Shown here in pieces: positions 1 to 10,227 of a stretch of DNA of 64,000 bases. This DNA comes from Aquabacterium sp. A3. GTDB taxonomy: Bacteria; Pseudomonadota; Gammaproteobacteria; Burkholderiales; Burkholderiaceae_C. The stretch spans positions 682,001 to 746,000 of the forward strand of contig NZ_JBBPEV010000001.1 of the NCBI RefSeq assembly GCF_038069945.1, given 5' to 3'. The position numbers and the translations under genes were made by a program. Position 1 is the first letter of the stretch. Every line of letters begins with the position of its first letter. A model generated the notes under the pieces. It saw only the letters and a program-made list of their open reading frames with translations, did no database searches and was not told the DNA's origin.

Positions 1-20
1 TCGGCAGGCACAGGTTTCAT
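1..20 (-). CDS. First codons of the next gene, cut by the window edge
   Basis: An ATG on the minus strand overlaps the last base of the DUF2818 stop (TGATG arrangement) and opens a frame reading MKPVPA before the window ends. Such tight coupling suggests a further gene at the end of the nuo transcript. In related genomes a NUDIX hydrolase is often found here, but six codons are not enough to identify it. Confidence 0.3.
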
Positions 21-340
21 CAGGTGCCGCGGCGAAGGTGCCGCCAGACGAACCCGGGAAACGCCAGGGTGGCCATGACGCACACCCACACCGCCACGAA
101 TTCCCAGCGAAGTGCGCTGGCCTGTCCGAGGTAAGACTCCAGACCACGTCCAGCCAAAGCCACGATCAGGGCATAAGCAGACAGTTCGACGAACCGCCAC
201 CAGATGGACTTGGGCGATCGCCGCGGCCCCACAGCGAAAATGCGTTCGTTCAAGAACGGCAGATTGGCGGCCAGCACCGCCAGCAGCAGGATCACCACCA
301 CCGACCAGGCCGGAACCAGTCCACCACTCATGACGCTCAC
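20..340 (-). CDS. DUF2818 family small membrane protein
   Basis: A 106-residue protein with three likely membrane segments (about residues 12-30, 50-70 and 78-95) and a basic C-terminus. It resembles the DUF2818 proteins that sit directly behind nuoN in Burkholderiales; their function is not known. The start codon overlaps the nuoN stop by 4 bases, so it is almost certainly cotranslated with complex I genes. A role in complex I assembly or stability is only an inference from position. Confidence 0.8.
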   Translation of the reverse strand: MSVMSGGLVPAWSVVVILLLAVLAANLPFLNERIFAVGPRRSPKSIWWRFVELSAYALIVALAGRGLESYLGQASALRWEFVAVWVCVMATLAFPGFVWRHLRRGT

Positions 341-1818
341 CCAGCCAGCGAGCGCTGGATCACCTCAGCGCACAGGGCCATCAGGCCTCCGGGCAAGATG
401 CCCAGGCCCAGAACGGCCAGGGCGTTGACCGACAGCAGCACGCGGGGTCCACCAGCTTCAGGCACGGCCGCCGGGTCGGTGGGCTCGTCAAAGTACATCA
501 CCTTGACCACGCGCAGGTAGTAAAACGCCCCGATCAGCGACAGCAGCACCGCCACCACGGCGATTTGCAGCAGGAACGGCGAGTTGGTCGTGATCAGCGA
601 CTGCAACACAGCCAGCTTGGCATAAAAGCCCACCGTCGGCGGAATGCCGGCCAACGAGAACATGAAGATGGCCATCACGGCAGCCATCGCCGGGCTGCGC
701 TTGCCCAGACCCGCCAGGTCGTTGATCTGCTCCGACTCGAAGCCCGGCCGCGCCAGGAACATGATCAAACCAAAGGTGCCCACCGTGGTCAGCACGTAGG
801 TGATGATGTAGAACAGCGCAGAGCCGTAACCGTTGCCCGCGGACACGGTGTTGCCTGCCACCACCGTGGGCACGAAGCCCAGCAGCATGAAGCCCAGTTG
901 CGCAATACCCGAGTACGCCAGCATGCGCTTGAGGTTGGTCTGCGCGATGGCGGCCAGGTTGCCCAGCGCCATCGACGCCACGGCCAGCACCAGCAGCATC
1001 TGTTGCCAATCGGTGGCCAGGTTGATCAGGCCTTCCACCAGCAAACGCATGGTGATGGCGAACGCCGCCAGCTTGGGCGCACCAGCCACCATCAGCGTGG
1101 CGGCCGTGGGCGCGCCCTGGTACACGTCAGGCACCCACATGTGGAACGGCACCACACCCAGCTTGAAAGCCAGACCGGCCACGATGAAGACCACGCCAAA
1201 CACCAGCACCTGCTTGTTGGCCTCACCGGCCAGCGTGGCCTCGTAGACCTCGCGCAGGTCCAGCGAACCGGTGGCGCCGTACATCATCGACAAGCCATAC
1301 AGCAGGAAGCCCGAAGCCAGCGCACCCAGCACAAAGTACTTCATGGCGGCTTCGGTCGACTGCGCATGGTCGCGGCGCAAGGCCACCAGGGCATACAGCG
1401 ACAGCGACATCAGCTCCAGCCCCAGGTAGATGGTCAGGAAGTTGGCACTGACGATCATCACCTGAATGCCCAGCAACGCCAGCATGCTCAGAGAGAACAA
1501 CTCTCCCTTGAGCATCTCGCGGTCACCCGCATAGGCTTGCGCGTAGGTCAGCGTGGCCATCACGGCCAGCGTGGCGCACAGCGACAGCAAGTGACCCATG
1601 GCATCGGTGGCCACCATGTTGTTCATGGCATAGACCGAGGCGGGCTGGTCCAGCGCCACCAGATGCAGGGCAGCCACCACCGCCAGCGACAACATCGACA
1701 GGATGTAGGTCGGCCGGCGGCGCGGGCAGGACACGAACAGATCGGCCAGGGTCACCAGGCAGGTGAGCCCGAACAGCACGATCTCCGGAGACAGGGCGAG
1801 CCAATTCAGATCAGTCAT
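337..1818 (-). CDS. nuoN: NADH-quinone oxidoreductase subunit N
   Basis: A 493-residue polytopic membrane subunit of respiratory complex I, related to Mrp-type antiporters, forming one of the proton-pumping modules of the membrane arm. The antiporter core is visible around residues 100-330 (GLELMSLSLYAL, FKLGVVPFHMWVPDVY, LAYSGIAQLG). The lysines and the glutamate in these helices match the conserved proton-channel residues. It is the last nuo gene, 13 bases after nuoM, and overlaps the DUF2818 start by 4 bases. Length is normal for the family. Confidence 0.97.
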   Translation of the reverse strand: MTDLNWLALSPEIVLFGLTCLVTLADLFVSCPRRRPTYILSMLSLAVVAALHLVALDQPASVYAMNNMVATDAMGHLLSLCATLAVMATLTYAQAYAGDREMLKGELFSLSMLALLGIQVMIVSANFLTIYLGLELMSLSLYALVALRRDHAQSTEAAMKYFVLGALASGFLLYGLSMMYGATGSLDLREVYEATLAGEANKQVLVFGVVFIVAGLAFKLGVVPFHMWVPDVYQGAPTAATLMVAGAPKLAAFAITMRLLVEGLINLATDWQQMLLVLAVASMALGNLAAIAQTNLKRMLAYSGIAQLGFMLLGFVPTVVAGNTVSAGNGYGSALFYIITYVLTTVGTFGLIMFLARPGFESEQINDLAGLGKRSPAMAAVMAIFMFSLAGIPPTVGFYAKLAVLQSLITTNSPFLLQIAVVAVLLSLIGAFYYLRVVKVMYFDEPTDPAAVPEAGGPRVLLSVNALAVLGLGILPGGLMALCAEVIQRSLAG

Positions 1819-1831
1819 TTTCTTGCGGCCC

Positions 1832-3319
1832 TCAGTTCAGTTTGCTGGTCGAGACGTGCTTGAGCAGTTCCACCACCGACACGTGCATCGCGTCGGTGAA
1901 TGGCTTGGGCTGGATGCCCATCCACAGCACAGCGACCGCCAGCACGGCCAGGATCAGGAATTCGCGGGCGTTGATGTCGGTCAGCGCGCGCACATCGTCA
2001 TTGGTGACGTCACCAAAATACACGCGCTTGTACATCCACAGCGTGTAGGCCGCACCAAAGATCAGTGCGGTGGCGGCCAGCAGACCGATCAGGAAGTCGT
2101 ACTCGACGGCCCCCAGGATGACCATCCACTCGCCCACGAACCCGGCGGTGCCGGGCAAACCGCAGTTGGCCATGGCAAACAGCAGGGCGAAGGCGGCGAA
2201 CTTGGGCATGGTGTTGACCACCCCACCGTACGACGCAATTTCACGCGAGTGCACACGGTCGTACAACACGCCGATGCACAGGAACATCGCACCCGACACG
2301 AAGCCGTGGGCAATCATCTGCACCAGGCCACCAATCACGCCAAGTTCATTGAAGATGAAGAAGCCCAGAGTGACAAAACCCATGTGCGCGATGGAGGAAT
2401 AGGCCACCAGCTTTTTCATGTCCTGCTGAACCAGCGCCACCAGCCCGATGTAGATCACGCCGATGAGCGACAGGGTGATCACCACGGGCGCGAACTCGTG
2501 CGACGCATCCGGCACGATGGGCAGCATGAACCGCAAGAAACCATAGCAACCCAGCTTCAGCATGATGGCGGCCAGCACCACCGAACCACCTGTGGGGGCT
2601 TCGACGTGGGCGTCAGGCAGCCAGGTGTGCACCGGCCACATGGGCACCTTCACGGCAAACGCGGCGAAGAACGCACCGAACAACAGCGCCTGCGGCGTGG
2701 CGCCCAGGGGCAGCTTGTGCCACTCAAGGATGCTGAACGAACCACCGGCCTTGTAGTACAGGAAGATCAGGGCCACCAGCATCAGCAAAGAGCCCAGCAG
2801 CGTGTACAGGAAGAACTTGAAGGCGGCGTAAACGCGACGCGGACCACCCCACACACCGATGATGATGTACATGGGAATCAGCGTGGCCTCGAAGAACACG
2901 TAGAACAACAGGCCGTCCAGCGCCGAGAACACACCGATCATCAGACCGGACAGGATCAGGAACGCGCCGTAGTACTGATGAGGGCGATCCTCGATGACCT
3001 CCCAGCCCGCCAGCACCACGATGATGGTGATGAAGGCGGTCAGCGGCACGAACCACATCGAGATGCCGTCCACCCCCAGGTGGTACATGACATTGAAGCG
3101 CTCGATCCAGACCGCCTGCTCGACGAACTGCATGGCGGCGGTCCCACCATCGAATTGCAGCATCAAAGGAACGGTGACGGCAAAGCCGACGACGGACCCC
3201 ACCAGGGCGAACCAGCGACTGGCATTGGCATTGGCCTGACGGCCCAGGGCCAGCAACAGGACCCCGAAGGCCACCGGAATCCAGATGGCCATGGACAGAA
3301 GATTGGGCATGTTTTGCAT
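1832..3319 (-). CDS. nuoM: NADH-quinone oxidoreductase subunit M
   Basis: A 495-residue antiporter-like subunit of complex I with about 14 membrane helices. Diagnostic segments include FFEATLIPMYIIIG (helix with the essential Glu), KVPMWPVHTWLPDAH and LVAYSSIAHMGF, all canonical for NuoM/ND4. It pumps protons in the distal part of the membrane arm. It lies 15 bases downstream of nuoL and 13 bases upstream of nuoN. Confidence 0.97.
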   Translation of the reverse strand: MQNMPNLLSMAIWIPVAFGVLLLALGRQANANASRWFALVGSVVGFAVTVPLMLQFDGGTAAMQFVEQAVWIERFNVMYHLGVDGISMWFVPLTAFITIIVVLAGWEVIEDRPHQYYGAFLILSGLMIGVFSALDGLLFYVFFEATLIPMYIIIGVWGGPRRVYAAFKFFLYTLLGSLLMLVALIFLYYKAGGSFSILEWHKLPLGATPQALLFGAFFAAFAVKVPMWPVHTWLPDAHVEAPTGGSVVLAAIMLKLGCYGFLRFMLPIVPDASHEFAPVVITLSLIGVIYIGLVALVQQDMKKLVAYSSIAHMGFVTLGFFIFNELGVIGGLVQMIAHGFVSGAMFLCIGVLYDRVHSREIASYGGVVNTMPKFAAFALLFAMANCGLPGTAGFVGEWMVILGAVEYDFLIGLLAATALIFGAAYTLWMYKRVYFGDVTNDDVRALTDINAREFLILAVLAVAVLWMGIQPKPFTDAMHVSVVELLKHVSTSKLN

Positions 3320-3334
3320 GAACCGGCCTCGCGC

Positions 3335-5332
3335 TTACGGCTGCATGAACACGAACCAGGTCATGAGGGCGAAAACACCCAGGATCATGACCAGCGCGTA
3401 GTGATAGAGATAACCCGTCTGGAACAAACGGATGAGCGAGCCGAACAGGCCGACCAGTTTGGCCGAACCGTTGACCAGCAGGCCGTCGATCAGGGTCTGG
3501 TCACCGACCTTCCACAAGCCGCGGCCCAGGAGGCGGGCACCGGCTGCGAAAATGTTCTCGTTGATCCAGTCCATGAAGTACTTGTTCTCGCCGATGACGA
3601 TCAGCGGGCGCAGCACACGGGCGAACATCGCCGGGATCTGGGGGGCGACCATGTAGAACACATAGGCCGTGACCACCCCGCCCAGCGCCAGGAAGAACGG
3701 CAGCGTCTGGAAGCCATGCAGGGCCATGGCGGTGGCGCCATGGAAGTGATGGGCCAGCTCGGCCATGGCCGGGTGCTTGGCCGCGTCCACATGGATGGCC
3801 GACTTCAGGAAATCGCCAAACAGCATGGGCTCGATCGCCAGGAAACCTATCACCACAGACGGCACGGCCAGCAGCAGCAGGGGCGCGGTGACGACCCAGG
3901 GCGACTCGTGCGGCTCATGGTGGTGACCGTCATCGTGGTGGTCATGCTCACCCGGGAACGGCTTGTGGTGGAAGTTTTCCTTGCCATGGAAGACCAGGAA
4001 GTACATCCGGAAGCTGTAGAAGGCGGTGATGAACACACCAGCCATCACGGCAAACTGCGCAAACCCGGCTGCCGGCAGGTGGCTGTATTCCACGGCGATC
4101 AGGATCGAGTCTTTGGAATAGAAGCCAGCAAAGAACGGCGTACCGATCAAGGCCAGCGAGCCCAGCAAGGACGTGATCCAGGTGATGGGCATGCGCTTCC
4201 ACAGGCCACCCATGTTGCGGATGTCCTGATCGTGGTGCATGCCGATGATGACCGAGCCGGCACCAAGGAACAACAGCGCCTTGAAGAACGCATGGGTCAT
4301 CAGGTGGAACACCGCCACGTTGTAGGCCGACAGGCCCAGGGCCACGGTCATGTAACCCAGCTGCGACAGCGTGGAGTAGGCCACCACGCGCTTGATGTCG
4401 TTCTGGATGATGCCCAGAAAACCCATGAACAGCGCCGTGATCGAGCCAATCACCAAAATGAAGTTCAGCGCCGCGTCCGACAATTCAAACAAGGGCGACA
4501 TGCGCGTCACCATGAAGATGCCGGCCGTCACCATGGTGGCGGCGTGGATCAGCGCGGAGATGGGCGTGGGGCCTTCCATTGAATCGGGCAGCCACACGTG
4601 CAGCGGGAACTGTGCCGACTTGCCCATCGCACCGATGAACAGACAGATGCAGATCACGGTGATCAGCGACCAGTCGGTCTTGGGCAGCGTCAACGCCGTC
4701 AGGTCGTTGGCCTTGGCAAACAGCTCGGTGTAGTTGAGCGTGCCGGTGTAGGCCAGCAGCAAGCCAATGCCCAGAATGAAGCCAAAGTCACCCACACGGT
4801 TGACCAGGAAGGCCTTCATGTTCGCGAACGTGGCCGTGGGCTTCTTGAACCAGAAGCCGATCAGCAGGTACGACACCAGACCCACCGCTTCCCAGCCGAA
4901 GAACAGCTGCAGCAGGTTGTTGCTCATCACGAGCATCAGCATCGAGAAGGTGAACAGCGAGATGTACGAGAAGAAGCGCTGGTAGCCAGGGTCTTCTTCC
5001 ATGTAGCCGATGGTGTAGATGTGCACCATCAGCGACACGAAGGTCACCACGCACATCATCATGGCCGTCAGGCCATCGACCATGAAGCCCACCTCCATCT
5101 TCAGGGAGCCCAGTGTCATCCATTCATAGACGGTGGCATTGAAGCTGGCACCATCCATGGCCACGGCCTTCAAGGTCATGGCCGACACGATGAAGGACAC
5201 CAGCACCCCAAGGATGGTGATGAGGTGGGCGCCACGGCGGCCCACCACATTGCCGAACAGGCCCGCCACGATGGAGCCGACCAGCGGCGCCAGCGCCACG
5301 ACCAGCAGCGAGTTTTGAGTGATCTCTGACAT
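3335..5332 (-). CDS. nuoL: NADH-quinone oxidoreductase subunit L
   Basis: A 665-residue distal antiporter-like subunit with the long C-terminal lateral helix that braces the membrane arm. Seen: FFGWEAVGLVSYLLIGFW, AQFPLHVWLPDSMEGPTP, VVAYSTLSQLGYM. A His/Asp-rich loop (HDHHDDGHHHEPHE, around residue 470) lies between late helices; such His-rich loops are frequent in betaproteobacterial NuoL. Spacing to nuoK is 28 bases, one of the wider gaps in this compact operon. Confidence 0.97.
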   Translation of the reverse strand: MSEITQNSLLVVALAPLVGSIVAGLFGNVVGRRGAHLITILGVLVSFIVSAMTLKAVAMDGASFNATVYEWMTLGSLKMEVGFMVDGLTAMMMCVVTFVSLMVHIYTIGYMEEDPGYQRFFSYISLFTFSMLMLVMSNNLLQLFFGWEAVGLVSYLLIGFWFKKPTATFANMKAFLVNRVGDFGFILGIGLLLAYTGTLNYTELFAKANDLTALTLPKTDWSLITVICICLFIGAMGKSAQFPLHVWLPDSMEGPTPISALIHAATMVTAGIFMVTRMSPLFELSDAALNFILVIGSITALFMGFLGIIQNDIKRVVAYSTLSQLGYMTVALGLSAYNVAVFHLMTHAFFKALLFLGAGSVIIGMHHDQDIRNMGGLWKRMPITWITSLLGSLALIGTPFFAGFYSKDSILIAVEYSHLPAAGFAQFAVMAGVFITAFYSFRMYFLVFHGKENFHHKPFPGEHDHHDDGHHHEPHESPWVVTAPLLLLAVPSVVIGFLAIEPMLFGDFLKSAIHVDAAKHPAMAELAHHFHGATAMALHGFQTLPFFLALGGVVTAYVFYMVAPQIPAMFARVLRPLIVIGENKYFMDWINENIFAAGARLLGRGLWKVGDQTLIDGLLVNGSAKLVGLFGSLIRLFQTGYLYHYALVMILGVFALMTWFVFMQP

Positions 5333-5360
5333 GGTTGTATGTTTCTTCTGGCGAGGCCGC

Positions 5361-5672
5361 TCAACCCTTCAGGGTGTCGAGTTCATCGACGTTGATGGAC
5401 GCGCGGTTGCGGAAGAGCACCACGAGGATGGCCAGACCAATGGCCGACTCGGCGGCCGCCACGGTCAGGATGAAGAACACGAACACCTGACCATGCATGT
5501 CACCCAGGTAATGGGAGAACGCGATGAAGTTCAGGTTGACGGCCAGCAGCATCAGCTCGATGGCCATCAGCAGCACGATCAGGTTCTTGCGATTCAGGAA
5601 GATCCCGATCACCGACATGGCGAACAGGATGGCCCCCAGCGAGAGGTAATGTCCGAGGGTGATCGAGGTCAT
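5361..5672 (-). CDS. nuoK: NADH-quinone oxidoreductase subunit K
   Basis: A 103-residue, three-helix subunit equivalent to mitochondrial ND4L. The two buried glutamates expected in helices 2 and 3 are present ([12 protein letters not shown] and [11 protein letters not shown]); they belong to the central hydrophilic axis for proton transfer. The start codon overlaps the nuoJ stop by 4 bases, implying translational coupling. Confidence 0.97.
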   Translation of the reverse strand: MTSITLGHYLSLGAILFAMSVIGIFLNRKNLIVLLMAIELMLLAVNLNFIAFSHYLGDMHGQVFVFFILTVAAAESAIGLAILVVLFRNRASINVDELDTLKG

Positions 5673-6310
5673 GCCTGGCCTCCGTTGGGGTTGTTTTCAG
5701 GCTGGACGGGGGCGTCGACCTGTGGCGCCACCTTCACCAGGCGAAGGCGATCGGCCTTTTTGACCCGCACCTGCTCCGAGGGATCCTGGTAGCGCGAATC
5801 CTTGCGCTTGCGCAGCGTCAGCGCGATGGCGGCGATCATGGCCACCAGCAGGATGACGGCAGCCACCTGCACCAGGAAGACATACTCGGTGTACATCAGC
5901 ACGCCCAGCGCCTTGGTGTTGGACATCTCTGCCAGCTCAGGCGCCATCGGGCGCGCTTCAGGCAGGTCAAAGCCGCGGGTCAGCACGAATGCCATCTGCA
6001 CGGCGATCACCGCACCGATCAACCCCGCCACCGGGAAGTGCTTCCAGAAGCCCTGGCGCAGCGAGTCGATGTTGATGTCCAGCATCATCACCACGAAAAG
6101 GAACAGCACCATCACGGCACCCACGTACACGAGCACCAGGGTGATGGACAGGAACTCGGCCTGCAGCAACATCCACACGCACGAGGCGCTGAAGAAGGCC
6201 AGCACCAGATGCAGTGCGGCCGTGACGGGGTTCTTCGCGGTGATCACGCGGAAGCCCGCGTAGACCAGAACGAAGGCGAAGGCGTAGAAAAGTAGGCTCA
6301 ATGTATCCAT
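5669..6310 (-). CDS. nuoJ: NADH-quinone oxidoreductase subunit J
   Basis: A 213-residue, five-helix ND6-like subunit. The conserved helix-3 region [20 protein letters not shown] is present; it carries the pi-bulge that couples quinone reduction to pumping. The C-terminus (about residues 165-213) is a soluble basic and proline-rich tail, as in other Burkholderiales. It starts 3 bases after nuoI and overlaps nuoK by 4 bases. Confidence 0.96.
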   Translation of the reverse strand: MDTLSLLFYAFAFVLVYAGFRVITAKNPVTAALHLVLAFFSASCVWMLLQAEFLSITLVLVYVGAVMVLFLFVVMMLDINIDSLRQGFWKHFPVAGLIGAVIAVQMAFVLTRGFDLPEARPMAPELAEMSNTKALGVLMYTEYVFLVQVAAVILLVAMIAAIALTLRKRKDSRYQDPSEQVRVKKADRLRLVKVAPQVDAPVQPENNPNGGQA

Positions 6311-6313
6311 GGT

Positions 6314-6808
6314 TCAGCGGTACTTGGCGTCCGCCTCCTTGTTCGCGGCGATTTCCTTTTCATAGCGATCACCCACCGCCAGGAGCATGTCCTTGGTGAA
6401 GTACAGGTCGCCACGCTTTTCTCCGTGGTACTCGAAGATGTGGGTTTCGACGATGGCGTCGACTGGGCAGCTTTCTTCGCAGAAGCCACAGAAGATGCAC
6501 TTCGTCAGGTCGATGTCGTAGCGCGTGGTGCGGCGCTGGCCGTCGTCACGCACGGCCGACTCGATGGTGATGGCCATCGCAGGGCACACCGCCTCGCACA
6601 GCTTGCAGGCAATGCAGCGCTCTTCGCCGTTGTCGTAGCGGCGTTGGGCGTGCAGGCCACGGAAGCGCGGGGACATGGGGGTCTTTTCTTCCGGAAACTG
6701 CACGGTGATGTGCGGTTTCAGGAAGTGGCGGCCAGTGATGGCCATGCCTTTGAACAACTCGAGCAGAAAAAAGCTCGAGACGAATTCCTTGATGGATGTC
6801 GCAGCCAT
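6314..6808 (-). CDS. nuoI: NADH-quinone oxidoreductase subunit I (2x[4Fe-4S])
   Basis: A 164-residue ferredoxin-like subunit carrying clusters N6a and N6b that pass electrons towards N2 in NuoB. The two cluster motifs are intact: [12 protein letters not shown] and [12 protein letters not shown]. An amphipathic N-terminus (residues 1-25) anchors it on the membrane arm. Nine bases separate it from nuoH upstream and three from nuoJ downstream. Confidence 0.98.
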   Translation of the reverse strand: MAATSIKEFVSSFFLLELFKGMAITGRHFLKPHITVQFPEEKTPMSPRFRGLHAQRRYDNGEERCIACKLCEAVCPAMAITIESAVRDDGQRRTTRYDIDLTKCIFCGFCEESCPVDAIVETHIFEYHGEKRGDLYFTKDMLLAVGDRYEKEIAANKEADAKYR

Positions 6809-6817
6809 GTTGACCCC

Positions 6818-7876
6818 TTACTTCCAGATGTTCCAGGGTGACACCATCCAGGCGCCCACCACCACCAGCCACACCAAGGTGAGCGGGATGAAGATCTTCC
6901 AGCCCAGACGCATGATCTGGTCGTAGCGGAAGCGCGGGAAGGAGGCACGCACCCACAGGAAGAGCGTGACGATGACGAAGGTCTTCAGACCCAGCCAGAT
7001 CCAACCCGGGATGAAGCTCAGGGCTTCGACCGGGGGCAGCCAGCCGCCGAAGAACATGGTGGCGGCCAGCGCAGACACCAGGATCATGTTGGCGTACTCG
7101 GCCAGGAAGAACATGGCAAAGGCCATGCCCGAGTACTCGATCATGTGACCGGCCACGATCTCGGACTCGCCTTCCACCACGTCGAAGGGGTGGCGGTTGG
7201 TCTCTGCCAGACCCGAGATGAAGTACACCACCACGATGGGCAGCAGCGGCAGCCAGTTCCAGGACAGGAAGCTCAGGCCCATGTCGGCAAACTGGCCTTT
7301 GTTCTGGCTCAGCACGATGTCGGACATGTTCAGCGAGCCTGCCGTCATCAGCACCACCACGAAGCAAAAGCCCATGGCCAGTTCGTACGACACCATCTGC
7401 GCCGAGGCCCGCATGGCCCCAAGGAAGGCGTACTTCGAGTTGGAGGCCCAGCCGGCGATGATCACGCCGTAAACCTCCAGCGAGGTGATGGCCATCAGGA
7501 ACAGCAGGCCGGCGTTGACGTTGGCCAGGGCCACTTCAGGACCGAAAGGCACCACCGCCCAAGCCGCCAGGGCCGGCATGATGGTCATGATCGGACCGAT
7601 GAAGAACAGGCTCTTGTTGGCGGCTGCCGGGACGATGATTTCCTTGAAGATGAGCTTGACCGCATCCGCGATGGGCTGCAGCAGACCGCCCGGGCCGGTG
7701 CGGTTGGGTCCCGGACGCACCTGCGACCAACCAATGGCCTTGCGCTCCCAGAGCGTCAGGTAAGCCACACAGCCCAACAGTGGCAGCAACAGCGCCACGA
7801 TCTTGATGAGGTTCCAGACCACCGGCCAGGCACCGCCCAGCGTGTCTGCTCCGGCGTTGTACAGGGTGTCAATCAT
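6818..7876 (-). CDS. nuoH: NADH-quinone oxidoreductase subunit H
   Basis: A 352-residue ND1-like subunit that forms much of the quinone-binding cavity. Signatures seen: [19 protein letters not shown] near residue 48 and the loop [20 protein letters not shown] near residue 226, whose acidic residues are essential in the family. It sits 18 bases after nuoG. Confidence 0.98.
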   Translation of the reverse strand: MIDTLYNAGADTLGGAWPVVWNLIKIVALLLPLLGCVAYLTLWERKAIGWSQVRPGPNRTGPGGLLQPIADAVKLIFKEIIVPAAANKSLFFIGPIMTIMPALAAWAVVPFGPEVALANVNAGLLFLMAITSLEVYGVIIAGWASNSKYAFLGAMRASAQMVSYELAMGFCFVVVLMTAGSLNMSDIVLSQNKGQFADMGLSFLSWNWLPLLPIVVVYFISGLAETNRHPFDVVEGESEIVAGHMIEYSGMAFAMFFLAEYANMILVSALAATMFFGGWLPPVEALSFIPGWIWLGLKTFVIVTLFLWVRASFPRFRYDQIMRLGWKIFIPLTLVWLVVVGAWMVSPWNIWK

Positions 7877-7894
7877 GGTTCAGCTCCCTGCCCT

Positions 7895-10213
7895 TCAAGC
7901 CTTGTCGACGCGGATCGCGCCAAATGCAGCACCCAGCGCCGCCGTCGCCGGATGACCGGTGGGCACACGCACGACATTGGCCGGCAGGCTGGCGTCCAGC
8001 ACGGCGGGCAGCACCACACTGCCAGCGTCCTGGCTGACCTTGACCTGGGCACCTTCGCTCAAGCCGAGTTCGGCCCACAAGGCCGACGGCAGGCTGGCCA
8101 CTGGCGCCGCAGCATCGGCCGTGGCCTGCAACGCGGGCGAGCGACGCACCAGCGCATCAGTGCTGTAGATGGGCACATCGGCCAAGCGCTCCAGGCCCCC
8201 CGTGGCGGCCGAGGCCTGCACCACAGCCGTGGTCTGGTTGTTCAGTCGGGCCGGCAGGGCCGACACATCGCCCAGGGCACGGGCACGAACCTCTTCGACC
8301 GTTTCAAAGGCAAAATCGTCCACGCCCAGCATGGTGCCCAGCACGCGCAAGACCTTCCAGCCCGGGCGGGTGTCGCCCAGGGGCTTGACCACGCCGTGGA
8401 AGCTTTGCACCAGGCCTTCCGCGTTGATGAAGCTGCCGGCCGTTTCGGTGAACGGCGAGATGGGCAGCATCACGTCGGCGTACTCGGCGGCGGCATCAGA
8501 GCGGAAGGACGACATCACCACCACCATCTCGGCGGCCTGGGCCGCAGCCAGGGCAGCCGAGGGGTTGGCGGCATCGAGTTCAGGCTCCACGCCCATCAGC
8601 ACCAGGGCCTTCAGGGCCGAGCCATTCAACATCTGGCCGGCGTTCAAGCCGCCCTGCTGAGGCTGGGCGCCCACGATCTGTGCGCCGACCGTGTTGGCCG
8701 ATTCGCCCAGGAAGCCAAAGCGTGCGCCGGTCTGCTCAGCCAGCCACTGGGCCAGGGCCTGCAGGCTGGACGCTTGCGGGTGTTGTGCGGCGGCATTGCC
8801 CAGCAAGATGGCCTTGCTTTGTCCTGACAACAGCGAGGCCGCGATGGCCTGGGCAGATTCGGTCGCATTGCCCTGTGCGGGTGCGGCGGCGCCGGTTTGT
8901 TCGGCCACGGCCACGGCCACATCGGCCAGGGCCTGCACCCAGGCGCTGGGCGCCACGGTGATGCGCTGAGCCAGCGGCATCAGCCAGTCGTCTTGGGCAC
9001 CACCAATGGCGCTGATCTGAGCACCGCGCTTGGCGGCGTGGCGCAGGCGGGTGGCGAACAGGGGGTGATCCTTGCGCAAGAACGAGCCCACCACCAGCGC
9101 GCGGTCCAGCGTGCTGAGTTCGCTGACGGGCAGGCCCAGCCAGCGCACGCCCTGCCCTGCGGCAAAGTCGCTGTGGCGCAGGCGCGTGTCGATGTTGTCG
9201 CTGCCCAGGCCACGCAGCAGTTGGGCCAGCAGGTACAGCTCTTCGGTGGTCTGGTGCTCCGAGCCCAGCGCGCCGATGGCGGCCGCGCCATGCTCGGTCT
9301 TCACGCCCTTCAGGCCGTTGGCCACGTATTCCAGCGCGGTGGTCCAGTCCACCTCACGCCATTGACCGCCCTGCTTGATCATGGGCTTGGTCAGGCGCTG
9401 TTCGCTGTTGAGGGCCTCGTAGCTGAAGCGATCACGGTCGGCGATCCAGCACTCGTTGACGGCGTCGTTCTCGAGCGGCACCACGCGCAGCACCTGGCCG
9501 TTCTTGACCTGAACGATCAGGTTGGCACCGGTGGAATCATGCGGCGACACGCTCTTGCGGCGCGACAGTTCCCAGGTGCGGGCGCTGTAGCGGAAGGGCT
9601 TGCTGGTCAGCGCGCCCACGGGGCAGATGTCGATCATGTTGCCCGACAGCTCGGAGTCGATCGACTGGCCGACGAAGGTCATGATCTCGGAGTGCTCGCC
9701 ACGGTGGGCCATGCCCAGCTCCATGACGCCGGCGATTTCCTGACCGAAGCGCACACAGCGGGTGCACTGAATGCAGCGGCTCATCTCTTCCATCGAGATC
9801 AGCGGGCCCACATCCTTGGGAAACACCACGCGCTTTTCTTCGGCGTAGCGCGAACCACTGCCGCCGTAGCCCACGGCCAGATCCTGCAGCTGGCACTCAC
9901 CGCCCTGGTCGCAGATCGGGCAATCCAGTGGGTGGTTGATCAGCAGGAACTCCATCACGCTCTTTTGAGCCTTGATGGCCTTGTCGCTCTTGGTGCGCAC
10001 GATCATGCCCTGCGTCACCGGGGTGGCACAGGCCGGCATGGGCTTGGGCGCCTTCTCGATGTCCACGAGGCACATGCGGCAGTTGGCCGCGATCGACAGC
10101 TTCTTGTGGTAGCAGAAATGGGGGATGTAGGTGCCGGACTGCTCGGCCGCATGCATCACCATGCTGCCTTCCTGGCACTGGACTTTCCGTCCGTCGATTT
10201 CGATTTCAACCAT
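7895..10213 (-). CDS. nuoG: NADH-quinone oxidoreductase subunit G
   Basis: A 772-residue iron-sulfur subunit of the peripheral arm. The N-terminal ferredoxin-like domain carries the [2Fe-2S] N1b cysteines (HFCYHKKLSIAANCRMC) and the HxxxCxxC cluster N5 region (HPLDCPICDQGGEC). A further CIQCTRC...CPVGAL set binds N4. The molybdopterin-oxidoreductase-like domain follows. The extra N7 cluster motif of E. coli NuoG is not there: the corresponding stretch reads SVSPHDSTGANL without cysteines, as in mitochondrial homologues. It follows nuoF by 14 bases. Confidence 0.97.
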   Translation of the reverse strand: MVEIEIDGRKVQCQEGSMVMHAAEQSGTYIPHFCYHKKLSIAANCRMCLVDIEKAPKPMPACATPVTQGMIVRTKSDKAIKAQKSVMEFLLINHPLDCPICDQGGECQLQDLAVGYGGSGSRYAEEKRVVFPKDVGPLISMEEMSRCIQCTRCVRFGQEIAGVMELGMAHRGEHSEIMTFVGQSIDSELSGNMIDICPVGALTSKPFRYSARTWELSRRKSVSPHDSTGANLIVQVKNGQVLRVVPLENDAVNECWIADRDRFSYEALNSEQRLTKPMIKQGGQWREVDWTTALEYVANGLKGVKTEHGAAAIGALGSEHQTTEELYLLAQLLRGLGSDNIDTRLRHSDFAAGQGVRWLGLPVSELSTLDRALVVGSFLRKDHPLFATRLRHAAKRGAQISAIGGAQDDWLMPLAQRITVAPSAWVQALADVAVAVAEQTGAAAPAQGNATESAQAIAASLLSGQSKAILLGNAAAQHPQASSLQALAQWLAEQTGARFGFLGESANTVGAQIVGAQPQQGGLNAGQMLNGSALKALVLMGVEPELDAANPSAALAAAQAAEMVVVMSSFRSDAAAEYADVMLPISPFTETAGSFINAEGLVQSFHGVVKPLGDTRPGWKVLRVLGTMLGVDDFAFETVEEVRARALGDVSALPARLNNQTTAVVQASAATGGLERLADVPIYSTDALVRRSPALQATADAAAPVASLPSALWAELGLSEGAQVKVSQDAGSVVLPAVLDASLPANVVRVPTGHPATAALGAAFGAIRVDKA

Positions 10214-10227
10214 GACTGTCGTCCAGT

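Noticed and set aside
1763..4582. A 939-codon open frame on the plus strand opposite nuoM and nuoL, and similar long frames opposite nuoN, nuoH/G, pnp, mrpA, mrpD and clpB
   Set aside because: Their translations are rich in His, Gln, Asp, Gly and Arg, the typical antisense image of GC-rich membrane-protein genes. They have no recognisable domains and are fully covered by well-identified genes on the other strand.
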